From: UBA1447 sp964612185
GTDB taxonomy: Bacteria; Bacillota; Clostridia; Oscillospirales; Acutalibacteraceae
Length of the DNA stretch: 64,000 bases
Direction: 5' to 3'
Assembly (NCBI GenBank): GCA_964612185.1
Contig: CAZTCR010000001.1
Location: 121,993-185,992, forward strand
Part shown: piece after piece, positions 54,032 to 62,592 of the stretch
Layout of the letters: each line of letters starts with the position of its first letter
Position numbering within the stretch: the stretch's first letter is position 1
Program-made: the position numbers and the translations under genes
Notes under the pieces: generated by a model
What the model was told of the DNA's origin: nothing
Databases searched by the model: none
Seen by the model: the letters and a program-made list of their open reading frames with translations, nothing else

Positions 54032-55093
54032 ATGGGGAAAAACGGGAACATCGGCGCGGCGGTTATCGGCTACGGCGGAATGGGCGGCTGGCATACCAGA
54101 AAGATTCAAGAAATTAAAGGCATTGAACTGATCGGTATTTATGACATTCTTGATGACAGATGCAAACTGTCTAAGAAAAACGGCATACACGCTTTTTGCT
54201 CGAGAGAAGAATTGTTGGCGGATGAGCGCGTCACACTCGTTACGGTCGCGACACCGAATGACTATCATAAAGAAATTGTCATCGCTGCTTTGGAAGCGGG
54301 CAAAAATGTGATTTGTGAAAAACCGGTCGCATTAAACAGCTCAGACCTTGAGGAAATGATTGCCGTAGCAAAAAAAACCGGTAAGCTTTTCACTGTTCAC
54401 CAAAACAGGCGCTGGGATGAGGATTATCTCACGGCAAAGAAGATTATTGATGATAACATGCTGGGCAAGGTTTACAACATTGAATCAAGAGTCCAAGGGG
54501 ACAGGGGCGTGCCGGGCGACTGGCGCAACAGAAAAGCTCAGGGCGGCGGCATGGTTTTAGATTGGGGTGTTCATCTGCTCGACCAGGTGCTGATGCTCAA
54601 AGAAAAGCAGAAGTTAGTGTCGGTTTACGCGCAGCTGACCTTTGTTACCTCGGACGAAGTGGACGACGGGTTTAAGACGATGCTGAAGTTTGACGACAAC
54701 ACAACCGCCTATGTAGAGGTAACCACCAGCAACTTTGTGAAACTGCCGCGCTGGTATATCCTGGGCGAAAACGGTTCGGCAGTGATTGAAGACTGGGGAC
54801 TCAAGGGCAAAATCATCAAGGTTTCCGATTGGGAAAACCGCGACGCGGTTCCGGTTTTAGCCGGCGCGGGCTTAACAAAAACCATGGCGCCCAGAACCGA
54901 TGACACGATTAAAAAGTTCAAGCTGCCAAAGGTCAAAGCGGATTGGGGCGCTTATTATGAGAATGTTGTGGCGGCCCTCAACGGCAAGGCGGATATTTTA
55001 ATTACACACGACCAAGTCAGGCGTTCCACAAAACTGATGGAAGCCATCTTTAAATCCGCCGCGACAAATTCTGTCGTAAAGTTCGAAGATTAA
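54032..55093 (+). CDS. Gfo/Idh/MocA family oxidoreductase
   Basis: This 353-residue protein begins MGKNGNIGAAVIGYGGMG, with the nucleotide-binding glycine motif at about 12-18, EKP near 100 and GGGMVLDWGVHLLDQ near 175-190. It is clearly diverged from the first oxidoreductase of the operon. The ATG at 54032 follows GAAAGGG; the open frame reaches back to 53954 without a ribosome binding site. Two such dehydrogenases in one pathway suggest an oxidise-modify-reduce cycle through a keto sugar; this is inference. The gene is followed by the terminator at 55115-55148. Confidence 0.87.
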   Translation: MGKNGNIGAAVIGYGGMGGWHTRKIQEIKGIELIGIYDILDDRCKLSKKNGIHAFCSREELLADERVTLVTVATPNDYHKEIVIAALEAGKNVICEKPVALNSSDLEEMIAVAKKTGKLFTVHQNRRWDEDYLTAKKIIDDNMLGKVYNIESRVQGDRGVPGDWRNRKAQGGGMVLDWGVHLLDQVLMLKEKQKLVSVYAQLTFVTSDEVDDGFKTMLKFDDNTTAYVEVTTSNFVKLPRWYILGENGSAVIEDWGLKGKIIKVSDWENRDAVPVLAGAGLTKTMAPRTDDTIKKFKLPKVKADWGAYYENVVAALNGKADILITHDQVRRSTKLMEAIFKSAATNSVVKFED

Positions 55094-55114
55094 AGGCAAA
55101 CCGCAAACAAAAAA

Positions 55115-55148
55115 CGCCCGGTTGAAATCATGTTGATTCAGCCGGGCG
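55115..55148. terminator. Bidirectional terminator between convergent operons
   Basis: Stem starting CGCCCGGTTGA (55115) and ending AGCCGGGCG (55148), with A-rich DNA before it and TTCTTT after it, so it can end both the plus operon (stop 55093) and the minus operon (stop 55170). Confidence 0.8.
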
Positions 55149-55169
55149 TTCTTTATACTTGCGGTTATG

Positions 55170-57428
55170 TCAGGGTGTGTATGTGAAAGAAAAACTGTGT
55201 GACTTGATGCCAAGCCCCAGCAATGAATAACGGAAGTTGTTGCCGCTCATTTCTCTGTTCCCGACACGGATGGTGTTGACATAACCGGCACTGTCCGCGC
55301 TGATGATTTTCAGCCATTCGGCAGGGTTGTTTTGCAGTGTAATCACTTTAGCTGCGCCGCAAGTCAGATTGTAACTATCCACAAGCGCTTTGAATTCACT
55401 GACAGTGTATGTTCTGTTGGATACGGCAACGGTTTCCGGACTCACAACACCGCCGCCGAGGTATGGAATGCTGCCGCCCCAGACGGAGGCGGAGGATACG
55501 GTTTGACCTGCGCAGGAGGCGAAATAAAAGGCGGTAATCGGTTTACCGCTATGCGAAAGGTATTTGCCGATAACGGCGTTAACGGCCTTTATAACATTGG
55601 AGTTCGGGTCCATGTTAAAAGAAAATGAAAAAGCACTTTGCGAGCTATTTAGAGTAAAACTATAGACTTTTGCGTAGGTATACGCAGCAACAGCCTGTGC
55701 TTTTAACGCCTCGACCGGAGAACCGGTACCAATCTCCTGCGCAACTGCGCGGGCGAGATATTCCTGCAGCGGATAGGATTTCCCGCCATAATTGACCGAT
55801 TCGGGCGGTGCGGAGTCGTCAATAATGGTCACACCCGGCTGATAATAATGCAGCAGAATTTTTTCATAGTTCCAGTTTTGGTTTGCGTAAGCGATGGCGC
55901 CTTTCTGACTCATGCCCACGCCGTGCCCGTATCCCTTGACCGTAAAAGCAAAGGAGCCGGCAAGTTGAGGGGGCACCGTTGACGCCTGCGTTTTTGTGGT
56001 TGGCGGAAATGAGGGTGCAGTGGATGCCGCGGTTGTTTTTGCAGAAGATGAGGGTGGTTTAGCCGTTGTTGCCGAAGATGGTTTGACAGTTGTTTTAACA
56101 GTTAAGACAGCTGTGCTTTCACTTGCCTGTATTATTATATCCTCCGTAGCGGTTGTTTCGTTTTCTTCCGAAGTGTAGGAAGGCATATCGGCCAGCATAA
56201 TTAACAGTTCATCAATGGAGGGTTTGCTGCTTTCGGCTTCGACCGAAGTATCAGTTAACGCGGGTACCGTTTGTGTTTGGTCCGCGTTTCTGAAACGACC
56301 GGAAAAATCTTTGACCGCGCTTACCATGCGCCCGCCGAAGAAAATAATAATCAGGCAGAGAACAACAGCGGCAATGCCGGAGAGAATCAGTTTTAACGCA
56401 ATCCGGCGTTTGCCTTTGAGCTCTTCCGGGGGCATTTCGGTTTCATCCGTGTTCATTGGGAAACCGTTGAACCCGTCCGCTTCGGCGTACTCACCAAGCA
56501 TGCTCACCAGGGTGTCAACTGCCGCCAAAGCAAGCTGCCGCGGTGTTTCGCCCGGTTGGGCGTATACTTTTGCGACCCTTGCGCGCAAACTGTCCGCAAC
56601 GGTAACCAGCACAAAGAGCGAATCTTCCTCTTTCTGATCGGTGAACACATTTGATATAGCAGCCCCGACGGAACAACCGGCCTTATCCCGGGCTTGCAGT
56701 GCAAGATTGGCAATATATTCCTTTTGCGTCATCTCTTTTCTATCTTCATCGCAATCGATAAATTTGAAAGCGTTTTCCCAGCCGGAAAGCGGCGCGGTTT
56801 TGATTTTAATGAGCTCGGCGCTCTTGGTTGCGGCAACCGCCGCGCAAAAACCCTGCGCGATCAGTCTTGCTGCGATGGCTGCGGTATTGTCTGTATCCAC
56901 GGGAAGCGACGCGGGCATTTCCGCCGTGTCAAGCGTGGTTTTCAAATAGGCGGTGAATCCGTTTTCAACAATTGAATCGAGCCGCTCAAGGTCAAGCGGC
57001 AAAACAATCAAATGCTGTTTGCCGGATTGGATGGCAAAGCCGGAAAAGAGACCGTCATCGGTCATAAAAACCGATGCGCCTTTTGGGACAAGCGCGTGCG
57101 CGGCTGCCGTTTCGGCGGTAATGTCATCGACGAAACTTTTTATAGCGGCGGTGATAGCGCCGGACACTTCATTTTCAAGACTCAAAGCTTGAAAAAGTAG
57201 TTTTTTTAGATACAAATAGCGGGCGCGATCAGCACAAACCGTGACGACTTTTGAACGCGAAAAGGAGGCGGTCAAAGCCTGAAGCATTTCTTTCGCGTCC
57301 GTAAAGGTTTCAAAACGGCCGGCTGGCGGGTAGATGCTGTCAACGCTGCCGGCTATTTTATGCTGCGCATGCTGAATAAAAACCGATTGTTCTTTAATTA
57401 GTGAAATCAAACTTATTTTTCCGCTCAT
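55170..57428 (-). CDS. Membrane-anchored SpoIID/LytB-domain protein with a CinA-like cytoplasmic half
   Basis: A 752-residue protein. One membrane helix (about 343-365) separates a cytoplasmic half from an outside half with a Ser/Thr/Pro linker (about 430-490). Outside is a SpoIID-type domain: GHGVGMSQKGA (501-511), HYYQPG, then VAQEIG with a likely catalytic Glu 565 and EALKAQAVA (573-581). SpoIID of Bacillus cleaves denuded peptidoglycan; here the GHGVGMSQ element precedes rather than follows the EALKAQ element. The cytoplasmic half resembles CinA: VPKGASVF and the following GK-LP spacing match VPVGGTVF in the CinA encoded at 60115-61377, and a second stretch matches its amidase domain without the Ser motif. 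GAAAGGCG precedes the ATG. It is the last gene of a six-gene operon. Confidence 0.85.
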   Translation of the reverse strand: MSGKISLISLIKEQSVFIQHAQHKIAGSVDSIYPPAGRFETFTDAKEMLQALTASFSRSKVVTVCADRARYLYLKKLLFQALSLENEVSGAITAAIKSFVDDITAETAAAHALVPKGASVFMTDDGLFSGFAIQSGKQHLIVLPLDLERLDSIVENGFTAYLKTTLDTAEMPASLPVDTDNTAAIAARLIAQGFCAAVAATKSAELIKIKTAPLSGWENAFKFIDCDEDRKEMTQKEYIANLALQARDKAGCSVGAAISNVFTDQKEEDSLFVLVTVADSLRARVAKVYAQPGETPRQLALAAVDTLVSMLGEYAEADGFNGFPMNTDETEMPPEELKGKRRIALKLILSGIAAVVLCLIIIFFGGRMVSAVKDFSGRFRNADQTQTVPALTDTSVEAESSKPSIDELLIMLADMPSYTSEENETTATEDIIIQASESTAVLTVKTTVKPSSATTAKPPSSSAKTTAASTAPSFPPTTKTQASTVPPQLAGSFAFTVKGYGHGVGMSQKGAIAYANQNWNYEKILLHYYQPGVTIIDDSAPPESVNYGGKSYPLQEYLARAVAQEIGTGSPVEALKAQAVAAYTYAKVYSFTLNSSQSAFSFSFNMDPNSNVIKAVNAVIGKYLSHSGKPITAFYFASCAGQTVSSASVWGGSIPYLGGGVVSPETVAVSNRTYTVSEFKALVDSYNLTCGAAKVITLQNNPAEWLKIISADSAGYVNTIRVGNREMSGNNFRYSLLGLGIKSHSFSFTYTP

Positions 57429-57461
57429 TTTTACGCCTTTCTCAGAAAAATTGTTGTCTGC

Positions 57462-58919
57462 TTAGCTTGGAAACCATAGCTCCTTGTTTTTGTACGGATT
57501 TTTCTGCTTGGTGGCGACATACCAGTAATGCGGATACAGCGGGTCTTCGCTGGCTTGCGCTTTCGATACATCGATCTCTTCGCTTTCTCCGTCCCGCAGC
57601 AGCCGGGCGACAACCACCAAACGCGCGTTATTGAACTCATAGGTACAAGTGGAAAGTGTCAATATTTGATCGGTTGGCAAGATATCAACGCCCGTTGAGT
57701 ATATTTTCCGCTTATCGATTTGATCAATATAGGTCTTAAAAACCTGATCGCTGCTCACATTGCGGAACAAGTAGGGGAACAGGTATCCGTTATCGGCGCT
57801 GCCGTCGCCGTTTGTGAGAAAAACCGCGTAAATTTTCCATTTTGTGTCTCGATACAAAGTATCGAATTGAATCAGGGGCGCGGCTTTGAATCCGCTGATT
57901 TTTTTGTAGGTTTCAAGTTGACCGAACATCAAATCGTCATGGCTCATATTATGGCCGTGGATAATTGTATTGCGGTCAAGTTTTTCGATGTTGTTGCTGC
58001 TGTCCATAAAACAGCAGCCATGTATTGATTTTTCCTTATAAAAGGAAGTTTCCAGATAGATATCGTTGTTTTCACCCTGCACAATGGGTAAGCTGATGTC
58101 AATACCCGGTATTTGCAGCCATCCGACAAAATCGGAATTGGTTGCGTAAAGATCGGCATGTTTGGGCAGCATGCCTTCGGGGAATACGACATCCGGATAC
58201 TTTGCTTTGATAACAGACCAGTCGTCATTGCCGTTGTTACTTTTAATCCACAATTCAGAAGCTTTTTTTGCTTCAAGTTTTCCGATATATGGGGTAATAA
58301 CATAAAGGTTCAGCAAGTAACCCCCGCAGACAAGCATTGTAACGATGGCGATTAACAGAACGATTTTTCGTATAGATTCGCCGACACCGTCACCCTTGCT
58401 TGGGAAAACTTTTTTCAACAGGCGTTGAAAGGTGTTTGCCCGGGGAGAAACACTTTCTTCGCCGGTGTCTGTAACGATTTCGGGCAAAGGCGTTAACAAG
58501 GTTTCCTTGTCCGGCGGGGAATCGTTTTCAGCTTCTTCGCAGCTTGTTTGCGCGGGCGCGGCCGGCTCTTCCGCTTTGGCTGTGGTGAAATCGTCAAGCT
58601 TTGTCATGGAATCTTCATAAATGACTCTGAAGGAGGAGGTCAGCTGTTCAATATTGTCATCCGAATGAGCTTGACTTTCTTGCGGCTGGGGTGGATGAGA
58701 CGGGGATGGTTCATCATCGGGCGCCTCTGCCGATGCGGATAAAAGCTCATCCGCGGCATTTTCTTTCGCAGCGGGATAGGAATTTTCGATGCCTGCGGTC
58801 TCCGAATCGTCTGCCGCGTATTTTTGACGCAGTCTTTCAAGTTCCGCCTTGTCAATAATCGAATCAATATTCACTTCTTCGTCACCGCGCTTATTGTTGC
58901 TCACCTTTTTGTCCCCCAT
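57462..58919 (-). CDS. Class B sortase with a long acidic N-terminal region
   Basis: A 485-residue protein. An acidic, low-complexity cytoplasmic region of about 180 residues precedes one membrane helix (about 185-206). The extracytoplasmic catalytic domain has HGHNM (His), LSTCTY with Cys 425 and an Arg near 433. Class B sortases cleave a sorting signal and link surface proteins to peptidoglycan or to pilin. The long inside region is unusual for a sortase. The start is uncertain: ATG 58919 lacks a site, while GTG 58904 has GGGGGAC upstream. It is paralogous to the sortase at 58941, sharing EIDVSK and a C-terminal KNPY element. No substrate with a sorting motif is in the window. Confidence 0.85.
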   Translation of the reverse strand: MGDKKVSNNKRGDEEVNIDSIIDKAELERLRQKYAADDSETAGIENSYPAAKENAADELLSASAEAPDDEPSPSHPPQPQESQAHSDDNIEQLTSSFRVIYEDSMTKLDDFTTAKAEEPAAPAQTSCEEAENDSPPDKETLLTPLPEIVTDTGEESVSPRANTFQRLLKKVFPSKGDGVGESIRKIVLLIAIVTMLVCGGYLLNLYVITPYIGKLEAKKASELWIKSNNGNDDWSVIKAKYPDVVFPEGMLPKHADLYATNSDFVGWLQIPGIDISLPIVQGENNDIYLETSFYKEKSIHGCCFMDSSNNIEKLDRNTIIHGHNMSHDDLMFGQLETYKKISGFKAAPLIQFDTLYRDTKWKIYAVFLTNGDGSADNGYLFPYLFRNVSSDQVFKTYIDQIDKRKIYSTGVDILPTDQILTLSTCTYEFNNARLVVVARLLRDGESEEIDVSKAQASEDPLYPHYWYVATKQKNPYKNKELWFPS

Positions 58920-58940
58920 TAATTGATAACCGTTCTGTCT

Positions 58941-60110
58941 CTACTGAACCCAATTTTCACGCTCAGCGTATGGGTTCTTTATTTTGTAATGATTGTACCA
59001 AATTTGCGGACGGCGATAGTCCGGATTATCTGTAACCTTTGACACATCAATTTCCGTACTTTCGCCCTCCCTCACGAGCCTGGCGGCAAGCATCATCCTG
59101 GAATCAACATAGCGCCCGGGATAGTTGTTGTCGTAAAAACAGGTGCAGAGCGTGAGAATTTTATCGTTGTCATCAATACCGATATCCGTATAAAAACGGG
59201 AACGCTGCATAATTTGATCCAAATACCCCGGGAATTTTTCCGTTTCGATTTCGGAGTGAAGCGGATAGAACATATAACCGTTGTCGTCTTTTCTGTTCAC
59301 GCTGATTGAATAAATCGCAAAAACTTTCCACAAGTGATTCTCATACAATGTTCCATACTCTATAATGGGATTGTTGATATAAAAAGAATAATCCATATAT
59401 TTATATAAATCATAAAAGGCCTGCGATTTTGTCATTGTTGAATGGCCGTAGATTACATTATTCTGATTGAGTTCCTTCGGGTTGTTGCGGAAATCGAGAT
59501 AGGAGTTGCCGTAAAGCGTGTGTCTTCCGTAAAAGTCGTTTTCCAGATAATAGTCGTTATTATCCCGCTGTGTGATGAGTGTGTCAATAGAGGTGTTGGG
59601 TATTTTCAGCCAGCCGACAACCTCCGGATTCAACGCGTACAGTGGACGGTATTTTTCCAGTATCCCCTCCGGGTAAACAATGCCTTGCGTATCGGTATCA
59701 AGGGGCGCGAGGGAATCCGGCAGCACAGGTGTCAGTTGCGGTGGCTGCGGGGCGGCAAGCGTGCTTTCCGCCGCTGCGGAGGCCGCGAACCGGTAATTCT
59801 TCACAATACTCATGGCGCATACGGCAATAATAAGCGACAGAAGGATGCCGGCTGCAGGCAAAAACAATCGTTTCGATTTGCCGGTATTTGCCGGCGCGAT
59901 GGATACCGTATGCCGCTCTTCGTGCGAATCGGCGGGTTCCGGGTCTGCTTCGGGCAGGCCATCCTCGGATTGCCCGGAGGCTTCGGCGGGTACATCGGTC
60001 GCGTACCGTTCGGTAAGTTCCTCCAAATCGAGACTGTCAATGACAGCGTCAATATCATTTACGGTAAAAGTAGTCTCTTCAATTTTGTTGAGCTCTTCGT
60101 TATCTGCCAA
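58941..60110 (-). CDS. Class B sortase
   Basis: From TTG 60110 (GGGAGGG seven bases upstream, four bases after the cinA stop) this is a 389-residue protein. An open frame from ATG 60152 would overlap cinA and lacks a site. An acidic cytoplasmic segment (1-80) precedes a membrane helix (about 82-103). The catalytic part contains YGHSTM (His), TLCTC with the likely nucleophile Cys 324, and an Arg near 338. The tail has the EIDVSK and KNPY elements also found in the sortase at 57462. Two different adjacent class B sortases suggest separate substrates or sequential steps; the substrates are not visible. Confidence 0.87.
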   Translation of the reverse strand: MADNEELNKIEETTFTVNDIDAVIDSLDLEELTERYATDVPAEASGQSEDGLPEADPEPADSHEERHTVSIAPANTGKSKRLFLPAAGILLSLIIAVCAMSIVKNYRFAASAAAESTLAAPQPPQLTPVLPDSLAPLDTDTQGIVYPEGILEKYRPLYALNPEVVGWLKIPNTSIDTLITQRDNNDYYLENDFYGRHTLYGNSYLDFRNNPKELNQNNVIYGHSTMTKSQAFYDLYKYMDYSFYINNPIIEYGTLYENHLWKVFAIYSISVNRKDDNGYMFYPLHSEIETEKFPGYLDQIMQRSRFYTDIGIDDNDKILTLCTCFYDNNYPGRYVDSRMMLAARLVREGESTEIDVSKVTDNPDYRRPQIWYNHYKIKNPYAERENWVQ

Positions 60111-60114
60111 GTCT

Positions 60115-61377
60115 TTACCCTCCCAGGGACACGGCGTTATATTCGGCCGCATATTTTCTGATCATATTTAAAGCCCTTGATGCCGTATAATACCGGTTAT
60201 ACTCCCTGTCATAGAGTCTGCCCGTTTCAATCTTTTCAACGGTAACCGAACCGGCATCCGCCAGCGCTATATAACTTAAGCCTGCGGGTTTTTGACTGCC
60301 GTCGCTATGGGGACCCGCAATACCGGTGATGCCCACACCAATGTCCGCTCCGCCAAGCTTTCGTACGCCTTTTGCCATTTCAACGGCAGTCTGCTTACTG
60401 ACTGCGCCGTGCTTTTCCAAGGTGTCGGGCAAAACACCCAGCAGTTTTATTTTTATTTCGTTTGAATAGGAGATGACACCGCACTCAAAAACCGTTGAAG
60501 CGCCGGGAATTTCCGTCAGCCTTTTTGCGGTATAACCGGCAGTGCAGGATTCGGCAAGGGCGACACGAAGACCTTTTTCCGTCAGCAGTTCGACTGCCCT
60601 TTGCTGCAGGCTGTCCACATCGACGCCGTAAACATAGGGCGCAAGGCTTGCCAGCAGTTTTTTAATCACCGGCGCGCACAAGGTTTCCGCTTCGGGGGCT
60701 GTGGCGGCACGGGCGGTTACCCGTAACAGCGCTTCGCCGTCTTTGGCATACGGGGCAACAGTCGGGTTTTCTCCCCACAACAGTTCCTGTGCAAGTTCCG
60801 CCATCGCGCTTTCGCCGATGCCGAAGGTTCTTACCGTGTGCGAAATAATTACGCTGTCCGAATACTTTGACAGGAATGGTTTGACACAATCCGAAAACAT
60901 CGGGTTGAGTTCACGCGGGGGACCGGGCAGCAGTATAACGCATTTGCCGCCTTTTTCGCAGGCGATACCGGGCGCGGTACCGTTTTTATTTCGGAAGACT
61001 GTACCGCCAACGGGCACATAGGCTTGTTTTTTATTGCTTTCCGGCATCTTGATGCCGCGGGATAAAAAATAATCGTTGAGCAGGGTAAGAATTTCATCAT
61101 CAACAACGAGCTCGAAACCCATCACGCCGCAGCAGACTTCCTTGGTGATATCGTCCGCAGTCGGACCGAGGCCGCCGCTGGTGATAACGATATCGCTGCG
61201 CGAGAGCGCGTCGCGTAAAGTTTGCGCGAGGCGTTCGGGGTTGTCGCCCACGGTGCTTTGACGCAGCACGGAAATGCCGAGCGCGGCAAGTTCGAGCGAC
61301 AGAAAGCGGGCATTCGTATTGAGGATTTCCCCGAGCAGGAGTTCGGTGCCCACCGATATGATTTCACAAACAGGCAT
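60115..61377 (-). CDS. cinA: CinA, competence/damage-inducible protein, nicotinamide mononucleotide deamidase
   Basis: A 420-residue protein with the two domains of CinA. The N-terminal MoCF-like domain carries SVGTELL (9-15) and SGGLGPTADD (67-76). The C-terminal amidase domain carries LAESCTAG (274-281) with Ser 277 and VGITGIAGP (348-356). The family includes NMN deamidases and ADP-ribose pyrophosphatases that recycle pyridine nucleotides. ATG 61377 follows GGGAGAAG. It is the third gene of the operon starting with a cysteine desulfurase, and its stop is four bases before the sortase TTG. The close relation of this sequence to the cytoplasmic half of the SpoIID protein downstream is notable. 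Confidence 0.93.
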   Translation of the reverse strand: MPVCEIISVGTELLLGEILNTNARFLSLELAALGISVLRQSTVGDNPERLAQTLRDALSRSDIVITSGGLGPTADDITKEVCCGVMGFELVVDDEILTLLNDYFLSRGIKMPESNKKQAYVPVGGTVFRNKNGTAPGIACEKGGKCVILLPGPPRELNPMFSDCVKPFLSKYSDSVIISHTVRTFGIGESAMAELAQELLWGENPTVAPYAKDGEALLRVTARAATAPEAETLCAPVIKKLLASLAPYVYGVDVDSLQQRAVELLTEKGLRVALAESCTAGYTAKRLTEIPGASTVFECGVISYSNEIKIKLLGVLPDTLEKHGAVSKQTAVEMAKGVRKLGGADIGVGITGIAGPHSDGSQKPAGLSYIALADAGSVTVEKIETGRLYDREYNRYYTASRALNMIRKYAAEYNAVSLGG

Positions 61378-61391
61378 TTGACTTCTCCCGT

Positions 61392-62561
61392 CTAATTTAT
61401 AGGAGTGATTTTTACACCGCGGAGGGCTTCGGCAATCAGCGCTTCGGTATCTAAAACCAGTTCCGCCTTTTCAACATATTCGAGTTTCGGGCGGGTTCTC
61501 GGGTGTTTCGGGGTAAACACGGTACAACAGTCCTCATAAGGCTGAATAGAAATATCAAAAGTGTCGATTTTGCGGGACAGGATGATCACCTCATCCTTGT
61601 CCATACCGATAAGGGGTCTGAATACGGGCATGGATACGGCGGCATCCGTACAGGCGATGGCATACATCGTTTGGCTGGCCACCTGCCCGACGCTTTCCCC
61701 GGTAATCAACGCGCCGCAGGTTTCTTTGCCGGCGATGATCTCGGCGATTTTCATCATCATCCGGCGCATAATCACCGTAAAGAGCTCTTCGGGGCAGTTG
61801 CTTTTGATTTCTTCCTGAATGGCAGTGAAAGGCACGACGAAAAGGCTTATTCTCCCGCTGTAAACAGCAACCTTTTTCAACAGGCTATGCACTTTCATCT
61901 CCGCTTTCGGGCTGGTAAAGGGTGGGGAGGCAAAATGAACCGCAACGAGCTCCAAACCTCTTTTGGCCATCATCCAACCGGCAACGGGGCTGTCAATACC
62001 GCCGGAAATCAATAAAGCGGCTTTGCCGGAAGAACCAACGGGCATACCGCCCGCGCCTTTTATTTGGTTGCCGTGAATATAAGCGAACCGGTCCCGGATT
62101 TCAACCGTTACGGTCAGGTCCGGGCGATGTACATCGACTGTGAGGTGCGGAAATCCTTCCAGCAGCCGGCCGCCGAGTTCTGTACAAATTTCAGGGGAAT
62201 TGAAGGGAAACTTTTTGTCGGAACGCTTGGCTTCCACTTTGAAAGTTTTTGCCGCGAGGAGCTGCGCGGCCAGATATTCCCCGGCTGCCGAAAGAATCGT
62301 ATCCATGTCCTTTTCCACAGCTGCGGCACGCGATAAACCGGCAATACCGAAAACCCGGGTCAAGCGTTCAACGGCTTCATCCAAATCAAAATCTTCACCG
62401 AGCGGTTCTGCCATGATGGTGGACTGGGAGAGTGTAAAACGGAAACGCCCCAAGTCGGACAGGCGGCGGCGCATGTTGCCGATGAGAATATCTTCAAAAG
62501 TATGGCGGTTGAGCCCTTTGAGGGCAAGCTCGCCGTTTTTAACTAAAATGATCTCTTTCAT
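61392..62561 (-). CDS. thiI: ThiI, tRNA 4-thiouridine synthase
   Basis: A 389-residue protein beginning MKEIILVKNGELALKG, typical of ThiI. A ferredoxin-like and THUMP part (about 1-165) binds tRNA, and the PP-loop SGGIDSP (186-192) adenylates the uridine. A conserved Cys in the CCTVFTP region may take part in sulfur transfer. There is no rhodanese domain, as in Bacillus ThiI, where a dedicated cysteine desulfurase (NifZ) supplies the sulfur. The cysteine desulfurase gene lies 31 bases upstream, in agreement. ATG 62561 is preferred over a TTG at 62585 because it matches the family start. Confidence 0.94.
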   Translation of the reverse strand: MKEIILVKNGELALKGLNRHTFEDILIGNMRRRLSDLGRFRFTLSQSTIMAEPLGEDFDLDEAVERLTRVFGIAGLSRAAAVEKDMDTILSAAGEYLAAQLLAAKTFKVEAKRSDKKFPFNSPEICTELGGRLLEGFPHLTVDVHRPDLTVTVEIRDRFAYIHGNQIKGAGGMPVGSSGKAALLISGGIDSPVAGWMMAKRGLELVAVHFASPPFTSPKAEMKVHSLLKKVAVYSGRISLFVVPFTAIQEEIKSNCPEELFTVIMRRMMMKIAEIIAGKETCGALITGESVGQVASQTMYAIACTDAAVSMPVFRPLIGMDKDEVIILSRKIDTFDISIQPYEDCCTVFTPKHPRTRPKLEYVEKAELVLDTEALIAEALRGVKITPIN

Positions 62562-62592
62562 GAATCGTTGTATTCTCCAAATCAAATCTTGA

